From contig NC_089239.1 in NCBI RefSeq assembly GCF_963924675.1, positions 485,001-549,000 of the forward strand: a DNA stretch of 64,000 nt, written 5' to 3'. A model generated the notes under the pieces. That model was not told the origin of the DNA. It saw nothing but the letters and a program-made list of their open reading frames with translations, and searched no databases. Made by a program: the position numbers and the translations under genes. This DNA comes from Phocoena phocoena. Lineage: Eukaryota; Chordata; Mammalia; Artiodactyla; Phocoenidae. Positions 21,501 through 32,800 of the stretch are shown one piece after another (positions within the stretch are counted from its first letter, which is position 1; the number at the start of each line of letters is the position of its first letter).

Positions 21501-24500
21501 GGATCACATCAGCGAAAGGTGAAAAACCCAGCACATGTGTCCTCAAACCAGAGGAGCCACATCGTTGTGGGGCTGGAAGTGAGCCAGGAAGGAGTAGCCT
21601 CACAACAGAAGGCCAAAAGAATAAAAAAGGTGAGGAATCCAACAGTTGGAACCTCCCAGAAGGTGGCCCAGAGCACCGAGGCTATGGGATCCAGGCCGTA
21701 GTGAACTCACACCAGAGGGCCCACATAATGAAACTCTGAGTAACCCAGCCTTTGGGTTCTCAGAGCAGAAGGCCCACATCCCCAAGGGAATGGGAACCTG
21801 ACAGGGGTGTCCTCGCACCCATGGGCGCACATCAGAACATGTTTGGAGGCCAGCAGTCAGGGCCTGACGCCAGAAGGCCCTCATCACTGAGAGGAGGAGG
21901 CTCCCAGAAGGCTCAAAATGTCATCAGATGGCCCACGTTGCCAAGGCAACGTGTGCCAGCCAGGAAAGTGTGACCTCACAGCAAAGGTCCCACCTCATAG
22001 AAGGTTGAGGAGCCCAGGCAGGATCAGACTCTCACCAGAGGGCCCACAACACCAAGGGGCTGGGAACCAGGCAGGAGTGTCCTCACACCAGTGGAGCCAC
22101 ATCATCGTAAGGTGAGGAACCCGGGACATGTGGCCTCAAACCAGAGGACGCCCAACACAAAGTGTCTGGCAATGAGGCAGGCAGGAATAGCCTCACAACA
22201 GAGGGCCCATACAATATAAATATGAGGAAACCAGCAGTTGGAACCTCCCAGCAGGAGGCCCAGAGCACCGAGGCTCTGGGATCCAGGACGAAGTGAACTC
22301 ACACCAGAGAGCCCACATCATGTAAGTGTGAGCAACCCAGCCTTTGGGACTCCAGAGCAGAAGGCCCACATCACCATGGGGATGGGAAACTGGCAGGTGT
22401 GTCCTCGCTCTTTTGGGCACACATCAAAAAATGTGGAAAGCCCAGAAGTTAGGGCCTGACCCCAGAGGGCCCTCATCACTGAGGGCACAACACTCCCCAC
22501 AGGCTTTATATGCCACCGGAGAGCCCACATCATCAAGGTGATGTGTGCCAGCCAGGCAGGAGTGAACTCACAGCAGAGGGACCACCTCAGAGAAGGTTGA
22601 GAAACCGAGCAAGGATCAGACTCTCAACAGAGGGCCCACATCACCAAGGGAATGTGAAGCAGGAAGAAGTAGCCTCACACCAGTTGGGCCACATCATCGA
22701 AAGGTGAGGAAACCAGCACACTTGGCCTCAAAAAAAGAGGATCCACATCACCATGTGATTGGGACTGAGGCAGGCAGGAGTGGCCTCACAACAGAGGGAC
22801 CATAGAATAATAAAGGTGAGGAATCCAGTAGCTGGAACCTCCCAGCAGGCGTCCCAGAGCCAGAGGCTATGGGATCAGGCCGGAGTGGACTCACACCAGA
22901 GAGCCCACATCATGAAACTGTGAGCAACCTAGCCGTTGAGACCTCAAAGCAGAAGGCACACAACCCCATGTGGATGGGAACATGGAAGGAGTGTACTGGC
23001 ATCACTGGGCGCACATCAGAAAACATGGGGAGCCCAGAAGTTAGAGCCTGACGCAGGAGTGCCCACATCACCCATGGGAGGAGGGTCCAAGCAGGATCCA
23101 ACTGCTACCAGATGGCCCACGTTGCCAAGGGGACGTGTGCCAGCTAGGCAGGAGTGACCTCACAGCAGAGGGCCCACCTCACAGAAGGGTGAGGAACCAA
23201 GCCAGGATCAGACTCTCACCAGAGGGCCTACATCACCAATGGGATGGGAACCAGGCAACAGTGTCCTCACACCAGTCGGGCCACATCATCAAAAGGTGAG
23301 GAAGCCAGGACATGTGGCCTCAATTCAGAAGACCCACATCACAAAGGGGCTGGGAATGAGGTAAGCAGGAGTAGCCTCACAACAGAGAGCCCATAGAATA
23401 AAAATGTGAGGAATCCAGCAGTTGGAACCTCCCATCATGTGGCCCAGCACACCGAGTCCATGGGATCCAGGATGGAATGAACTCACACCAGAGGGCCCAC
23501 ATCATGAGACTGTGAGCAACCCAGTCTTTGGGACAACAGGGCAGAAACCGCACATCCCCATGGCGATGGGAATCTGGCGGAGTTTTGTCGCACCTTAGGG
23601 CACACATCAGAAAATGTGGAAAGACAATCAGTTTGGGCCTGATGCAAGAGGGCCCTCATCACCGAGGGGAGGAGGCTCCCAGTAGGGTAAAACTGCCACC
23701 ACAGAGCCAACGTCACCAAGATTACTTCTGCCAGCTAGGCAGGAGTGACCTCACACCAGAGCGCAACCTCACAGAAGGGTGAGGAAACCAGTCAGGATCA
23801 GACTGTCACCAGAGGGCCCACATCACGAAGGGAATCGGAACCAAGCAGGAGTGTCCTCACACCAGTGGGGCCACATCATCGAAAGGTGAGGAAACTAGCA
23901 CATGTGGCCTCAAACCACGTCACCAAGGGGCTGCGGGTGAGGCGGGCAGGAGTAGCCTCACAACAGAGGGCCCATAGATTAAACAAGGTGAGGAATCCAG
24001 CAGTTGGACCCTCCCAGCAGGCGGCCTGGCACACCAAGGCTGTGGGATTAAGGCAGGAGAGAACTCACACCAGAGAGCCCACATCATGAAACTGTGAGCA
24101 ACCTAGCCGTTGGGACCTGAGAACAGAAGGCCCACATCCCCATGGGGATGGGAACCAGGCAGAAGTGTCCTCGAACCACTGGGAGCACATCAGAAAATGT
24201 GGAGATCCCAGCAGTTAGGGCCCGATGCTAGAGGGCACACATCACCGAGGGGAGGAGGCTCCCAGCATCCTCCAAGTGCCACCAGAGGGCCCATGTAACC
24301 AAGGCAACCATTGCCAGCCAGGTAGGTGTGACCTCACAGCAGAGGGCGCACCTCACAGAAGGGTGAGGAACACAGCCAGGATAAGACTCTTGTCAGAGGG
24401 CCCACATCACCAAGGGGATGGGAACCAGGAAGAGTGTCCTCACACCTGTGGGATCACATCCACATAATCGAAAGGTGAGGAAACTAGCACATGTGGCCAC

Positions 24501-24640
24501 AAATCAGAGGACCCACATCACGAAGGGGCTGGGAGTGAGGCAGGCAGGAGGATCCTCACAACAGAGGGCCCAGGGGAAAAAAAGGTGAGGAATCCAGAAG
24601 TTGGAACCCCCCACCAGGCGTACAGGAGTACCGAGGCCAA
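18521..24640 (+). repeat. 592-bp higher-order satellite, block 1 (left part)
   Basis: Tandem array; the landmark GGGCGCACATCAG recurs at 18535, 19128, 19720, 20313, 20907, 21231, 21823, 22415, 23007, 23598 and 24181, giving spacings of 591-594 except 324 (20907-21231) and 583. Each unit holds 11 subrepeats of ~54 bp, most opening with CAGAGGGCCCACATCA or a variant. Two subrepeat classes alternate: A, with CACCAAGGGGATGGGAACC and GGCAGGAGTG; B, with AAAGGTGAGGAACCCAGCA. The order is B A A B A B A B A B A. Units differ by many substitutions, so the array is not freshly homogenised. Not a satellite I can name. Confidence 0.9.
20907..21230 (+). repeat. Shortened satellite unit lacking five subrepeats
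   Basis: This unit is 324 bp, 268 bp shorter than its neighbours, which equals five ~54-bp subrepeats. After subrepeat 4 (AGGATCAGACTCTCAC at about 21108) it jumps straight to subrepeat 10 (CCCACATCATGAAACTGTGAG) without breaking the CAGAGGGCCC phase: an in-register deletion by exchange between subrepeats. Confidence 0.8.
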
Positions 24641-24719
24641 ACCCTGCAGAAAGTAGGCATAGAGGGAACTCTCCTCAACATAATAAAGGCCATATATTAC
24701 AAGCGCACAGCAAACATCA

Positions 24720-26559
24720 TCCTCAATGGTGAAAAACTGAAAGCATTTCCACTAAGATCAGGAACAAGACAAGGTTGCCCACTCTGCCACTCTTGTTCAA
24801 CATAGTTTTGGAAGTTTTAGCCACAGCAATCAGAGAAGAAAAGGAAATAAAAGGAATCGAAATCAGAAAAGAAGAAGGAAAGCTGTCACTGTTTGCAAAT
24901 GACATGATACTATACATAAAGAATCCTAAAGATGTTACCAGAAAACTACTAGAGCTAATCAATGAATTTGGTAAAGTAGCAGGATACAAAATTACTGCAC
25001 AGAAATCTCTGGCATTCCTATATACTAATGATGAAAAATCTGAAAGTGAAATCAAGAAAACCCTCCCATTTACCATTGCAACAATAAGAATAAAATATCT
25101 AGGAATAAACCTAAGGAGACAAAAGACCTGTATGCAGAAAATTATAAGACACTGATGAAAGAAATTAAAGATGATACAAATAGATGGAGAGATATACCAT
25201 GTTCTTGGATGGGAAGAATCAACATTGTGAAAATGACTCTACTACCCAAAGCAATCTACAGATTCAATGCAATCCCTATCAAACTACCACTGGCATTTTT
25301 CACAGAACTAGAAAATAATATTCGTAATTTGTATGGAAACACAAAAGACCCCGAATAGCCAAAGCAATCTTGAGAATGAAAAAAGGAAGTGGAGGTATCA
25401 GGCTCCCTGACTATACTATATCAGACTATACTACAAAGCTACAGTAATCAAGACAGTATGGTAGTGGCACAAAAACAGAAAGATAGATCATTGGAACAGG
25501 ATAGAAATCCCAGAGATAAACCCATGCACATATGGACACCTTATCTTTGATAAAGGTGGCAGGAATGTACAGTGGAGAAAGGACAGCCTTTTCAATAAAT
25601 GGTGCTGGGAAAACTGGACAGGTACATGTAAAAGTATGAGATTAGATCACTCCCTAACACCATACACAAAAATAAGCTCAAAATGGATTAAAGACCTAAA
25701 TGTAAGGCCAGAAACTATCAAACTGTTAGAGGAAAACATAGGCAGAACACTCTATGACATAAATCACAGCAAGATCCTTTCTGACCCACCTCCTAGAGTA
25801 ATGGAAATAAAAACAAAAACAAACAAATGGGACCTAATGAAACTTCAAAGCTTTTGCACAGCAAAGGAAACCATAAACAAGAGCAAAAGACAACCCTCAG
25901 AATGGGAGAAAATATTTGCAAATGAAGCAACTGACAAAGGATTAATCTCCAAAATTTACAAGCAGGTCATGCAGCTCAATAACAAAGAAACAAAGAACCC
26001 AATCCAAAAATGGGCAGAAGACCTAAATAGACATTTCTCCAAAGAAGATTTATAGAATGCCAACAAACACATGAAAGAATGCTCAACATCATTAATCATT
26101 AGAGAAATGTAAATCAAAACTACAATGAGATATCATCTCACACCAGTCAGAATGGCCATCATCAAAAAATCTACAAACAACAAATGCTGGAGAGGGTGTG
26201 GAGAAAAGGGAACACTCTTGCACTGCTGGTGGGAATGTGAATTGGTTCAGCCACTATGGAGAACAGTATGGAGATTCCTTAAAAAACTACAAATAGAATT
26301 ACCATTTGACCCAGCAATCCGACTACTGGGCATATACCCTGAGAAAACCAAAATACAAAAAGAGTCATGTACCAAAATGTTCATTGCAGCTCCATTTACA
26401 ATAGCCCGGAGATGGAAACAACCTAAGTGCCCATCATCGGATGAATGGATAAAGAAGATGTGGCACATATATACAATGGAATATTACTCAGCCTTAAAAA
26501 GAAATGAAATTGTTATTTGTAAAGAGATGGATAGACCTAGAGTCTGTCATACAGAGTGA
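24720..26559 (+). pseudogene. LINE-1 ORF2 remnant (RT to C-terminal Cys motif), disrupted
   Basis: Pieces of the LINE-1 ORF2 protein, the endonuclease/reverse transcriptase that copies LINE-1 RNA at the nick site. Visible: RT motif C region at 24889-24915, which reads LFANDMILY, with Asn in place of the first catalytic Asp; then frames at 25155-25358 ([20 protein letters not shown]), 25636-26055 and 26125-26559, the last with the cysteine motif [19 protein letters not shown] 4-bp deletion near 25110 (AACCTAAGGAG against AACCTACCTAAGGAG at 53777) shifts the frame, and further stops follow near 25358 and 26055. Not functional. Confidence 0.9.
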
Positions 26560-26973
26560 AGTAAGTCAGAAAGAAAAAGGCAAATACCGTATGCTAACAC
26601 ATATATATGGAATTTAAGGAAAAAGAGGATATCATGAAGAACTTAGGGGTGGGACGGGAATAGAGACGCAGACCTACTGGAGAACGGACTTGAGGATATG
26701 GGGAGGGGGAAGGGTGAGTTTTTACAGGGCGAGAGATAGTCATGGACATACACACACTAACAAACGTAGTAAGGTAGATAGCTAGTGGGAAGCAGCCGCA
26801 TGTCACAAGGATATTATCTCAGTGCTTTGCGACAGCCTGCAGGGGTGGTATAGGGAGAGTGGGAGGAAGGGAGACGCAAGAGGGAGGACATATGGGAACA
26901 TATGTATATATATAACTGATTCACTTTGTTATAGAGCAGAAACTAACACACCATTGTAAAGCAATTGTACCCA

Positions 26974-26979
26974 AATAAA
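26974..26979 (+). other. LINE-1 polyadenylation signal
   Basis: AATAAA about 10 bp upstream of the A-rich tail of the truncated LINE-1. Confidence 0.85.
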
Positions 26980-27030
26980 GATGTTAAAAAAAACAAAACA
27001 AACAAACAAACGAACAAAAAAAAAAAAAAA

Positions 27031-28495
27031 CAAGGGGCTGGGAGTGAGGTAGGCAGGAGTAGCCTCAAAACAGAGGGCCCATGGAATAGAAAAGGTGAGG
27101 AATCCAGCAGCAGTTAAAACCCCGCAGCAGGTGGCCTGGAGCACCGAGTCTATTGGATCCAGGCCGCAGTGAACTCACACCAGAGAGCCCCACACCATGA
27201 AACTCTGAGCAAGCCGGCCATTGGGACTTCAGAGAATAAGGCCCACATCCCCATGGGAATGAGAACCTTGCAGGGCTGTCCTCGCACCACTGGCCACACA
27301 TCAGGAAATGTGGGGGAGCCCAGCAGTTAAGGTCGGATGCCAAAGGGGCCCTCAGCACTGAGGGGAGGATGCTCCCAAAAGGCTCCAAATGACACCAGAG
27401 GACCCACGTCGCCAAGGTGACATGTTCCAGGCAGGAATGACCTGACAGCAGAGGGCCCAGCTCACAGAACTGTGATGAACCCAGGCAGGACCAGACTTCA
27501 CCAGAGAGCCCATATCACCAAGGGGATGTGAACCAGGCAGGAGTGTCCTAACACCAGTGGGGCCACATCCACATCATCGAAAGTTGAGGAATCCAGCACA
27601 TGTGGACTCAAACCAGAGGACTCACATCACGAAGGTGCTGGGAGTGAGGCAGGCAGGAGGAGTCTCACAACAGTGGGCCCACGGTGTAAAAACGTGAGGA
27701 ATCTAACAGTTGGAACCCCCTAGCAGGTGGCCTGGAGCACTGAGGCTATGGGATCCAGGCCACAGTGAACTTAAACCAGAGGAGCCACACAATGAAATTG
27801 TGAGCAAGCCGGGCGTTGGGACCTCAGAACAGAAGGCCCACATCGCCATGGGGTTGGGAACCAGGCAGGGGTGACCTGGCACCACAGGGCGCACATCAGG
27901 AAATGTGTTGCTGCCCAGAAGTTAGGGAATTTCACCAGAACGACCAGCATCACCGAGGGGAGGAGGCTCTAAGCAGGCTCCAACTGACACAAGAGGGCCC
28001 ATGTCACCAAGGCGATGTGTGCCAGGCAGGAATGACGTCAGAGCAGAGGGCCCACCTCACAGAACGGTGAGAAACCCAGGCAGGATCAGACTCTCCCCAG
28101 AGGGCCCACATCACCAAGGTGATGGGAACCTGGCAGGAGTGTCCTCTCACCAGTGGGGCCACATCCACATCTTCGAAATATGAGGAACCCAGCACATGTG
28201 GCCTAAAACCAGAGGACCCACATCACAAAGGGTCGAGGAGTGAGTCAGGTAGGAGGGGCCTCTCAAGAGAGGGTCCATGTAATAAAAAAGGTGAGGAATC
28301 CAGCAGGTGGAAGTCCCCAGCAGGCAGCCCAGAGCACCGTGGCCATAAGATACAGGCCACAGTGAACTCACACCAGAGGGCCCCACACCATGAAAGTGTG
28401 AGCAAGCCCACCATTGGGACCTCAGAACAGAAGGCCCACATCGCCATGGGGATGGGAACCAGGCAGGGGTGTTCTGGCACCACTGGGCGCACTTC
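27031..28495 (+). repeat. 592-bp satellite, block 1 (right part)
   Basis: Resumes at subrepeat 7 (CAAGGGGCTGGGAGTGAGG) after the LINE-1. Landmarks at about 27292, 27887 and 28484 give spacings of 595 and 597. The extra bases are partly a 6-bp insertion in subrepeat 6 (CACATCCACATC before ATCGAAAG) that marks a variant common in block 2. It ends at subrepeat 1, a few bases after the 28484 landmark. Confidence 0.9.
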
Positions 28496-29830
28496 AATGT
28501 CTTTAAGACCCTATTGCTGAGACAACAAAGGCCCTGATGCAACTCCTACATCATGCCCTGACAGTATGCCCAGAAATGTGCCTGATGCTAGGACTCACTC
28601 AGGCACTGTTGCTCTCCCTAAGTCAAGCACTGGAGCTGTCCCTACCTGAAGCCATGATACTGTTTCTCCATAAGGCCCTGATACTAACAGTGACTAAGGT
28701 CTTGACATTATCCCTAGCTAATTTCCTGACAGGATCCGTAAATTTTACCCTAAAACTTGGGCTAGCAAATGTCCTGCCCCTTATGCTAATTGAAGCCCTT
28801 ACCCTGTGCCTAACACAGACACTGAATTTAGGCCCAGGGCCATGACACGGTCACTAGCTGAGGCTTAGATGCTCGTCCTAAATCCAGCCCAGAACTGTCC
28901 CTCATTAAAGCCCTAACACTATTCCTAACTCAGGCCCTGACACGGTACCTAACAGAGGCTGAGATACTAGTCCTAACGCAGGCCCTGACACTGTCTCTAA
29001 CTAAGGCCCTGCTGCCATCAGTATCAAATGTCCTGACATTATCCTGAGCTCATTTCCTCACCCATCTCTTACCAAGGTCCTGAAACTGTCCCAAAGTAAA
29101 CCCTGACGCTGTCCTTAAGTGAGACCCTGAGGCTGTCCCTAACAGAGGCCCTGATAATGGCTTTAGCATAGCCCCTGAGGCTTAACCTACGAGGCCCTTA
29201 TGCTGCTCCTAAGTCATGCCCTGATACTATCCCTAGCTAAGGCCCTGACACTCGGATTCACTCAAGACCTGTCACTCTTCCTAAGTCTGGCTCTGACACT
29301 GTCCCTACCTGAAGCCCTGACACTGGTCCTAAATTAGGCCCTGATGCTCTCAGTAACTGAACCCTTGGCACGATTCCTAGGTCATGTCCTGACACTGTCC
29401 CTAGACCTTAACTTAACCTTGCCTTTAACTAATGTCGAGCCCCTTATGCTAACTAAAGCCCTGATGCTGTCCCTAACTAAGGCCCTGAAATTAGTCCAGA
29501 GGACATGACGCTGCCCCTAACTGAGGTCTGGAGGCTCCTCGTAACTCAGGCCCTGACACAACCCCTAACTCAGTCCCTGACACTGTACCTAACAAAGGCT
29601 CTGATGCTCATCCAAGTCAGGCCCTGACACTGTCTCTAAGTCCCTGCAACCATCAATATCTAAAGTCCTGATACTACCCTGAGCTAATATCCTGACCCAC
29701 GCCTTACCAAGGTCCTGAAACTGTCCCAAAGGAAGTCCTGACGCTGTCCCTAAGCGAGGCCCTAAGAATGTCCGTAACACATGCCCTGAGAATGTGTTTT
29801 ACGAAGACACTAAAGCTGATCCTACAGAGG
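28496..29830 (+). repeat. 24-bp minisatellite, short block
   Basis: About 55 diverged copies of a 24-bp unit, consensus roughly GGCCCTGACACTGTCCCTAA plus CTAA. A higher-order period is visible: ACTCCTACATCATGCCCTGA near 28542 recurs as GCTCCTAAGTCATGCCCTGA near 29204, about 660 bp later, with the following variants (GACTCACTCA, CTACCTGAAGCC) also repeated. The block splits two stretches of the 592-bp satellite. Frames in it (for example 28537-28845) only reflect the triplet-divisible unit length. Confidence 0.9.
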
Positions 29831-32800
29831 GCAGGAGTGTCCTCGCACCACTTAGCACATATGAGAAAATGTGGGGAGCCCAGCAGTTAGAACCGAACGC
29901 CAGAGGGCCCTCATTACCAAGGGGAGGAGACCCCAGCAGGCTCCAACTGCCACCAGAGGGCTGACGTCACCAAGGTGAGGTGTGCCAGCCAGGCAGGAGT
30001 GACCACAGAAGAGAGGGCCCACTTTACAGAAATGTGAGGAACACAACCAGGATCAGACTCTCACCAGAGTGCCCAAATCACCAAGGGGAGGGGAACTAGG
30101 CAGGAGTGTCCTCACACCAGTGGGGCCAAATCAACGAAAGGTGAAGAACCCAGCACATTTGGCCTGAAACCAGAGGACAAACATCAACAAGGGGCTGGGA
30201 GTAAGGCAGGCAGGAGGACCCTCACAACACAGGGCCCATGGAATAGAAAATTTGAGGAATCCAGCAGTTGGAACCTCCCAGCCGGCAGCCCAGAGCACCA
30301 AGGCTATGGGATCTAGGCCGGCGTGAACTCACACCTGAGGGCCCTCATCATGAAACTGTTAGCAACCCAGCAGTTGGGACCTCAGAGCAGAAGACCCACA
30401 TTCACATGGGGATGGGAACCTGGCAGGAGTGTCCTTGCACCACCGGGCCCAATTCAGAAAAAGTGGGGAGCCCAGAAGTTAGGCCCTGACGCTAGAGGGC
30501 CCTCATCACCGAGGGGAGGAGGCTGTCAGCAGTTTCCAGCTGACATCAGAGGGCTCACGTCGCAAACGCGATGTGTGCCAGCAGGCAGGAGTGACCTCAC
30601 AGCTGTGGGCCCACCTCACAGATGGGTGAGGAACCCAGCCAGGATTAGATTCTCACAAGAAGGCCCACATCACCAAGCAGATGGGAACGAGGCAGGAGTG
30701 TCCTCACAACAGTGGGCAACATCATCGAAAGGTGAGGAACCCAGAACATGTGGCCTCAAACAAGAGGACCCACAACACCAAGGGGCTCAAAGTGAGGCAA
30801 GCAGGAGTAGCCTCACAACCCAGGGCCCATAGAATAAAAAAGGTGAGGAATCCAGCAGTTGGAACCTCGTAGCAGGCGGCCCAGAGCACCGAGGCTACGG
30901 GATCCAGGCCGGAGTGATCTCACACCAGATGGCCCATATCAGGAAACTGTGAGCAACCCAGCATTTGGGACCTCAGAGCAGAAAGCCCACAACACCATGG
31001 GGATGGGAACCTGGCAGAAGTGACCTGGCATCACTGGGTACACATCACAAAACGTGGGGAGCCCAGAAGTTAGGGCCTGAACACCAGAGTTCCCTAATCA
31101 CCGAGGGGAGGAAGCTCCCAGCAGGCTCCAACTGCCAGCAGAGGGCCCAAGTCGCAAAGGCGACATGATCCTGCCAGGCCGGAATGACCTCACAACAGAG
31201 GGCCCACCTCACAGAAGGCTGAGGAACCCATCAAGGATCAGACTCTCATCAGAGGGCCCACATCACCAAGGGGATGGCAACCAGGCAGAAGTGTCCTCAC
31301 ACCAGTGGAGCCACACCATCGAAAGGTGAGGAACCCAGAACATGTGGAATCAAACCAGAGGACTCACATCACGAATGGGTTGGGAGTGAGGCAGGCAGGA
31401 GTTGCCTCACAACAGAGTGCCCATAGTATAAAAAGGTGACGAATCCAGCAATTGAAACCTTCCAGTAGGCGGCCCGGTGCACCAAGGCTATGGGATCCAG
31501 GTTGAGTGAACTCACACTAGGGAGCCCACATAATTAAACTGTGAGGAACCCAGCATTTGGGACCTCAGAGAAGATGGCCCACATCCGCATGGGTATGGGA
31601 AACTGGGAGGACTGTCCTCGCACCACTGGGCACAATTCAGAAAAAGTGGGGAGCCCAGAAGTTAGGCCCTGACGCCAGAGGGCCCTCATCATCGAGGGGA
31701 GGAGGCTGTCAGCAGTTTCCAGCTGACACCAGAGGGCTCACGTCGCAAAGGCGATGTGTGCCAGCAGGCAGGAGTGACCTCACAGCAGAAGGTTCACCTC
31801 ACAGAAGGGTGAGAAAACCAGCCAGGATCAGACTCTTACCAGAAGGCCCACATCACCAAGGGGATGGGAACCAGGCAGGAGTGTCCTCACACCACTGGGA
31901 CCACATCACCGAAACATGAGGAACCCAGCAAATGTGGCCTCAAACCAGAGAATCCATATCACCAATGGGCTGGGAGTGAGGCAGGCTGGATTAGCCTTAC
32001 AACAGAAGACCCATAGAATAAAAAATGTGAGGACTCCAGCAGTAGGAACCTCCCAGCAGGCGGCCCAGTGCAGAGAGCCTATGGGATCCAGGCAGGAGTG
32101 AACCCAAACCAGAGGGCCCACTGTGAAAAACTCAGCAGATGGCACCACAGAACAGAAGGCCCACATCCCCATGGGGATGGGAAACTGGCAGGAACGTCCT
32201 CGCTCCACTGGGCGTACATCAGAAAATGTGGTGAGCCAGCAGTAGGGCCTGAGGCAAGAGGGCCCTCATCACCAATAGAAGGAGTCTCCCAGCAGGTACC
32301 AACTGACACAAGAAGGCCTATGTCGCCAACACAACGTGTGCCAGCCAGGCTGGAATGACTGCACAGAAGAGGGCCCACATCACAGAAAGGTGAGGAACCC
32401 AGCCATGATCAGACTCTCATCAGAGGGCCCACATCACCAAGGGGATGGGAACCAGGCAGGAGTGTCCTCACACCAGTGGGGCCACATCCACATCATCGAA
32501 AGTTGAGGAACCCAGCATATGTGGCCTCAAACCAGAGGACCCACATCACCGAGGGTTTGGGAGTGAGGCAGGCAGGAGGAGCCTCAGAGCAGGTGGCCCA
32601 TGGAATAACAAACTTGAGGAATCCAGCAGTTGGAACCCCCCTGCAGGAGACCCGGAGTACCTAGGATATGGGATCCAGGCCGCAGTGAACTCACACCAGA
32701 GGACCCTAAACCATGAAAGTTTGAGCAACCAGCCGTTGGGACCTCAGAGCAGAAGGCCCACATCCCCATGTGGATGGGAACCTGGCAGTGCTGTCCTGGC

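Larger units (their letters stand above)
24641..27030 (+). mobile_element. 5'-truncated LINE-1 inserted in the satellite
   Basis: About 2.4 kb: starts inside ORF2 in the reverse transcriptase region (AGAAAGTAGGCATAGAGGGA, equal to 53325 in the longer copy) and runs to a 3' UTR, an AATAAA at 26974 and an A-rich tail broken by C and G to 27030. It interrupts a satellite unit in subrepeat 9; satellite resumes in subrepeat 7. Thus about 115 bp of satellite phase is represented on both sides in diverged form. That is not a target duplication, so unequal exchange or deletion followed insertion. The 3' UTR has the cetartiodactyl end (GCAGCCGCATGTCACA, then TTTGCGACAGCCTGCAGGGG). Confidence 0.95.

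Noticed and set aside
18521..24640. CRISPR-like regular repeats
   Set aside because: Repeats abut each other with no unique spacers, the period is ~54 bp, and the genome is mammalian.
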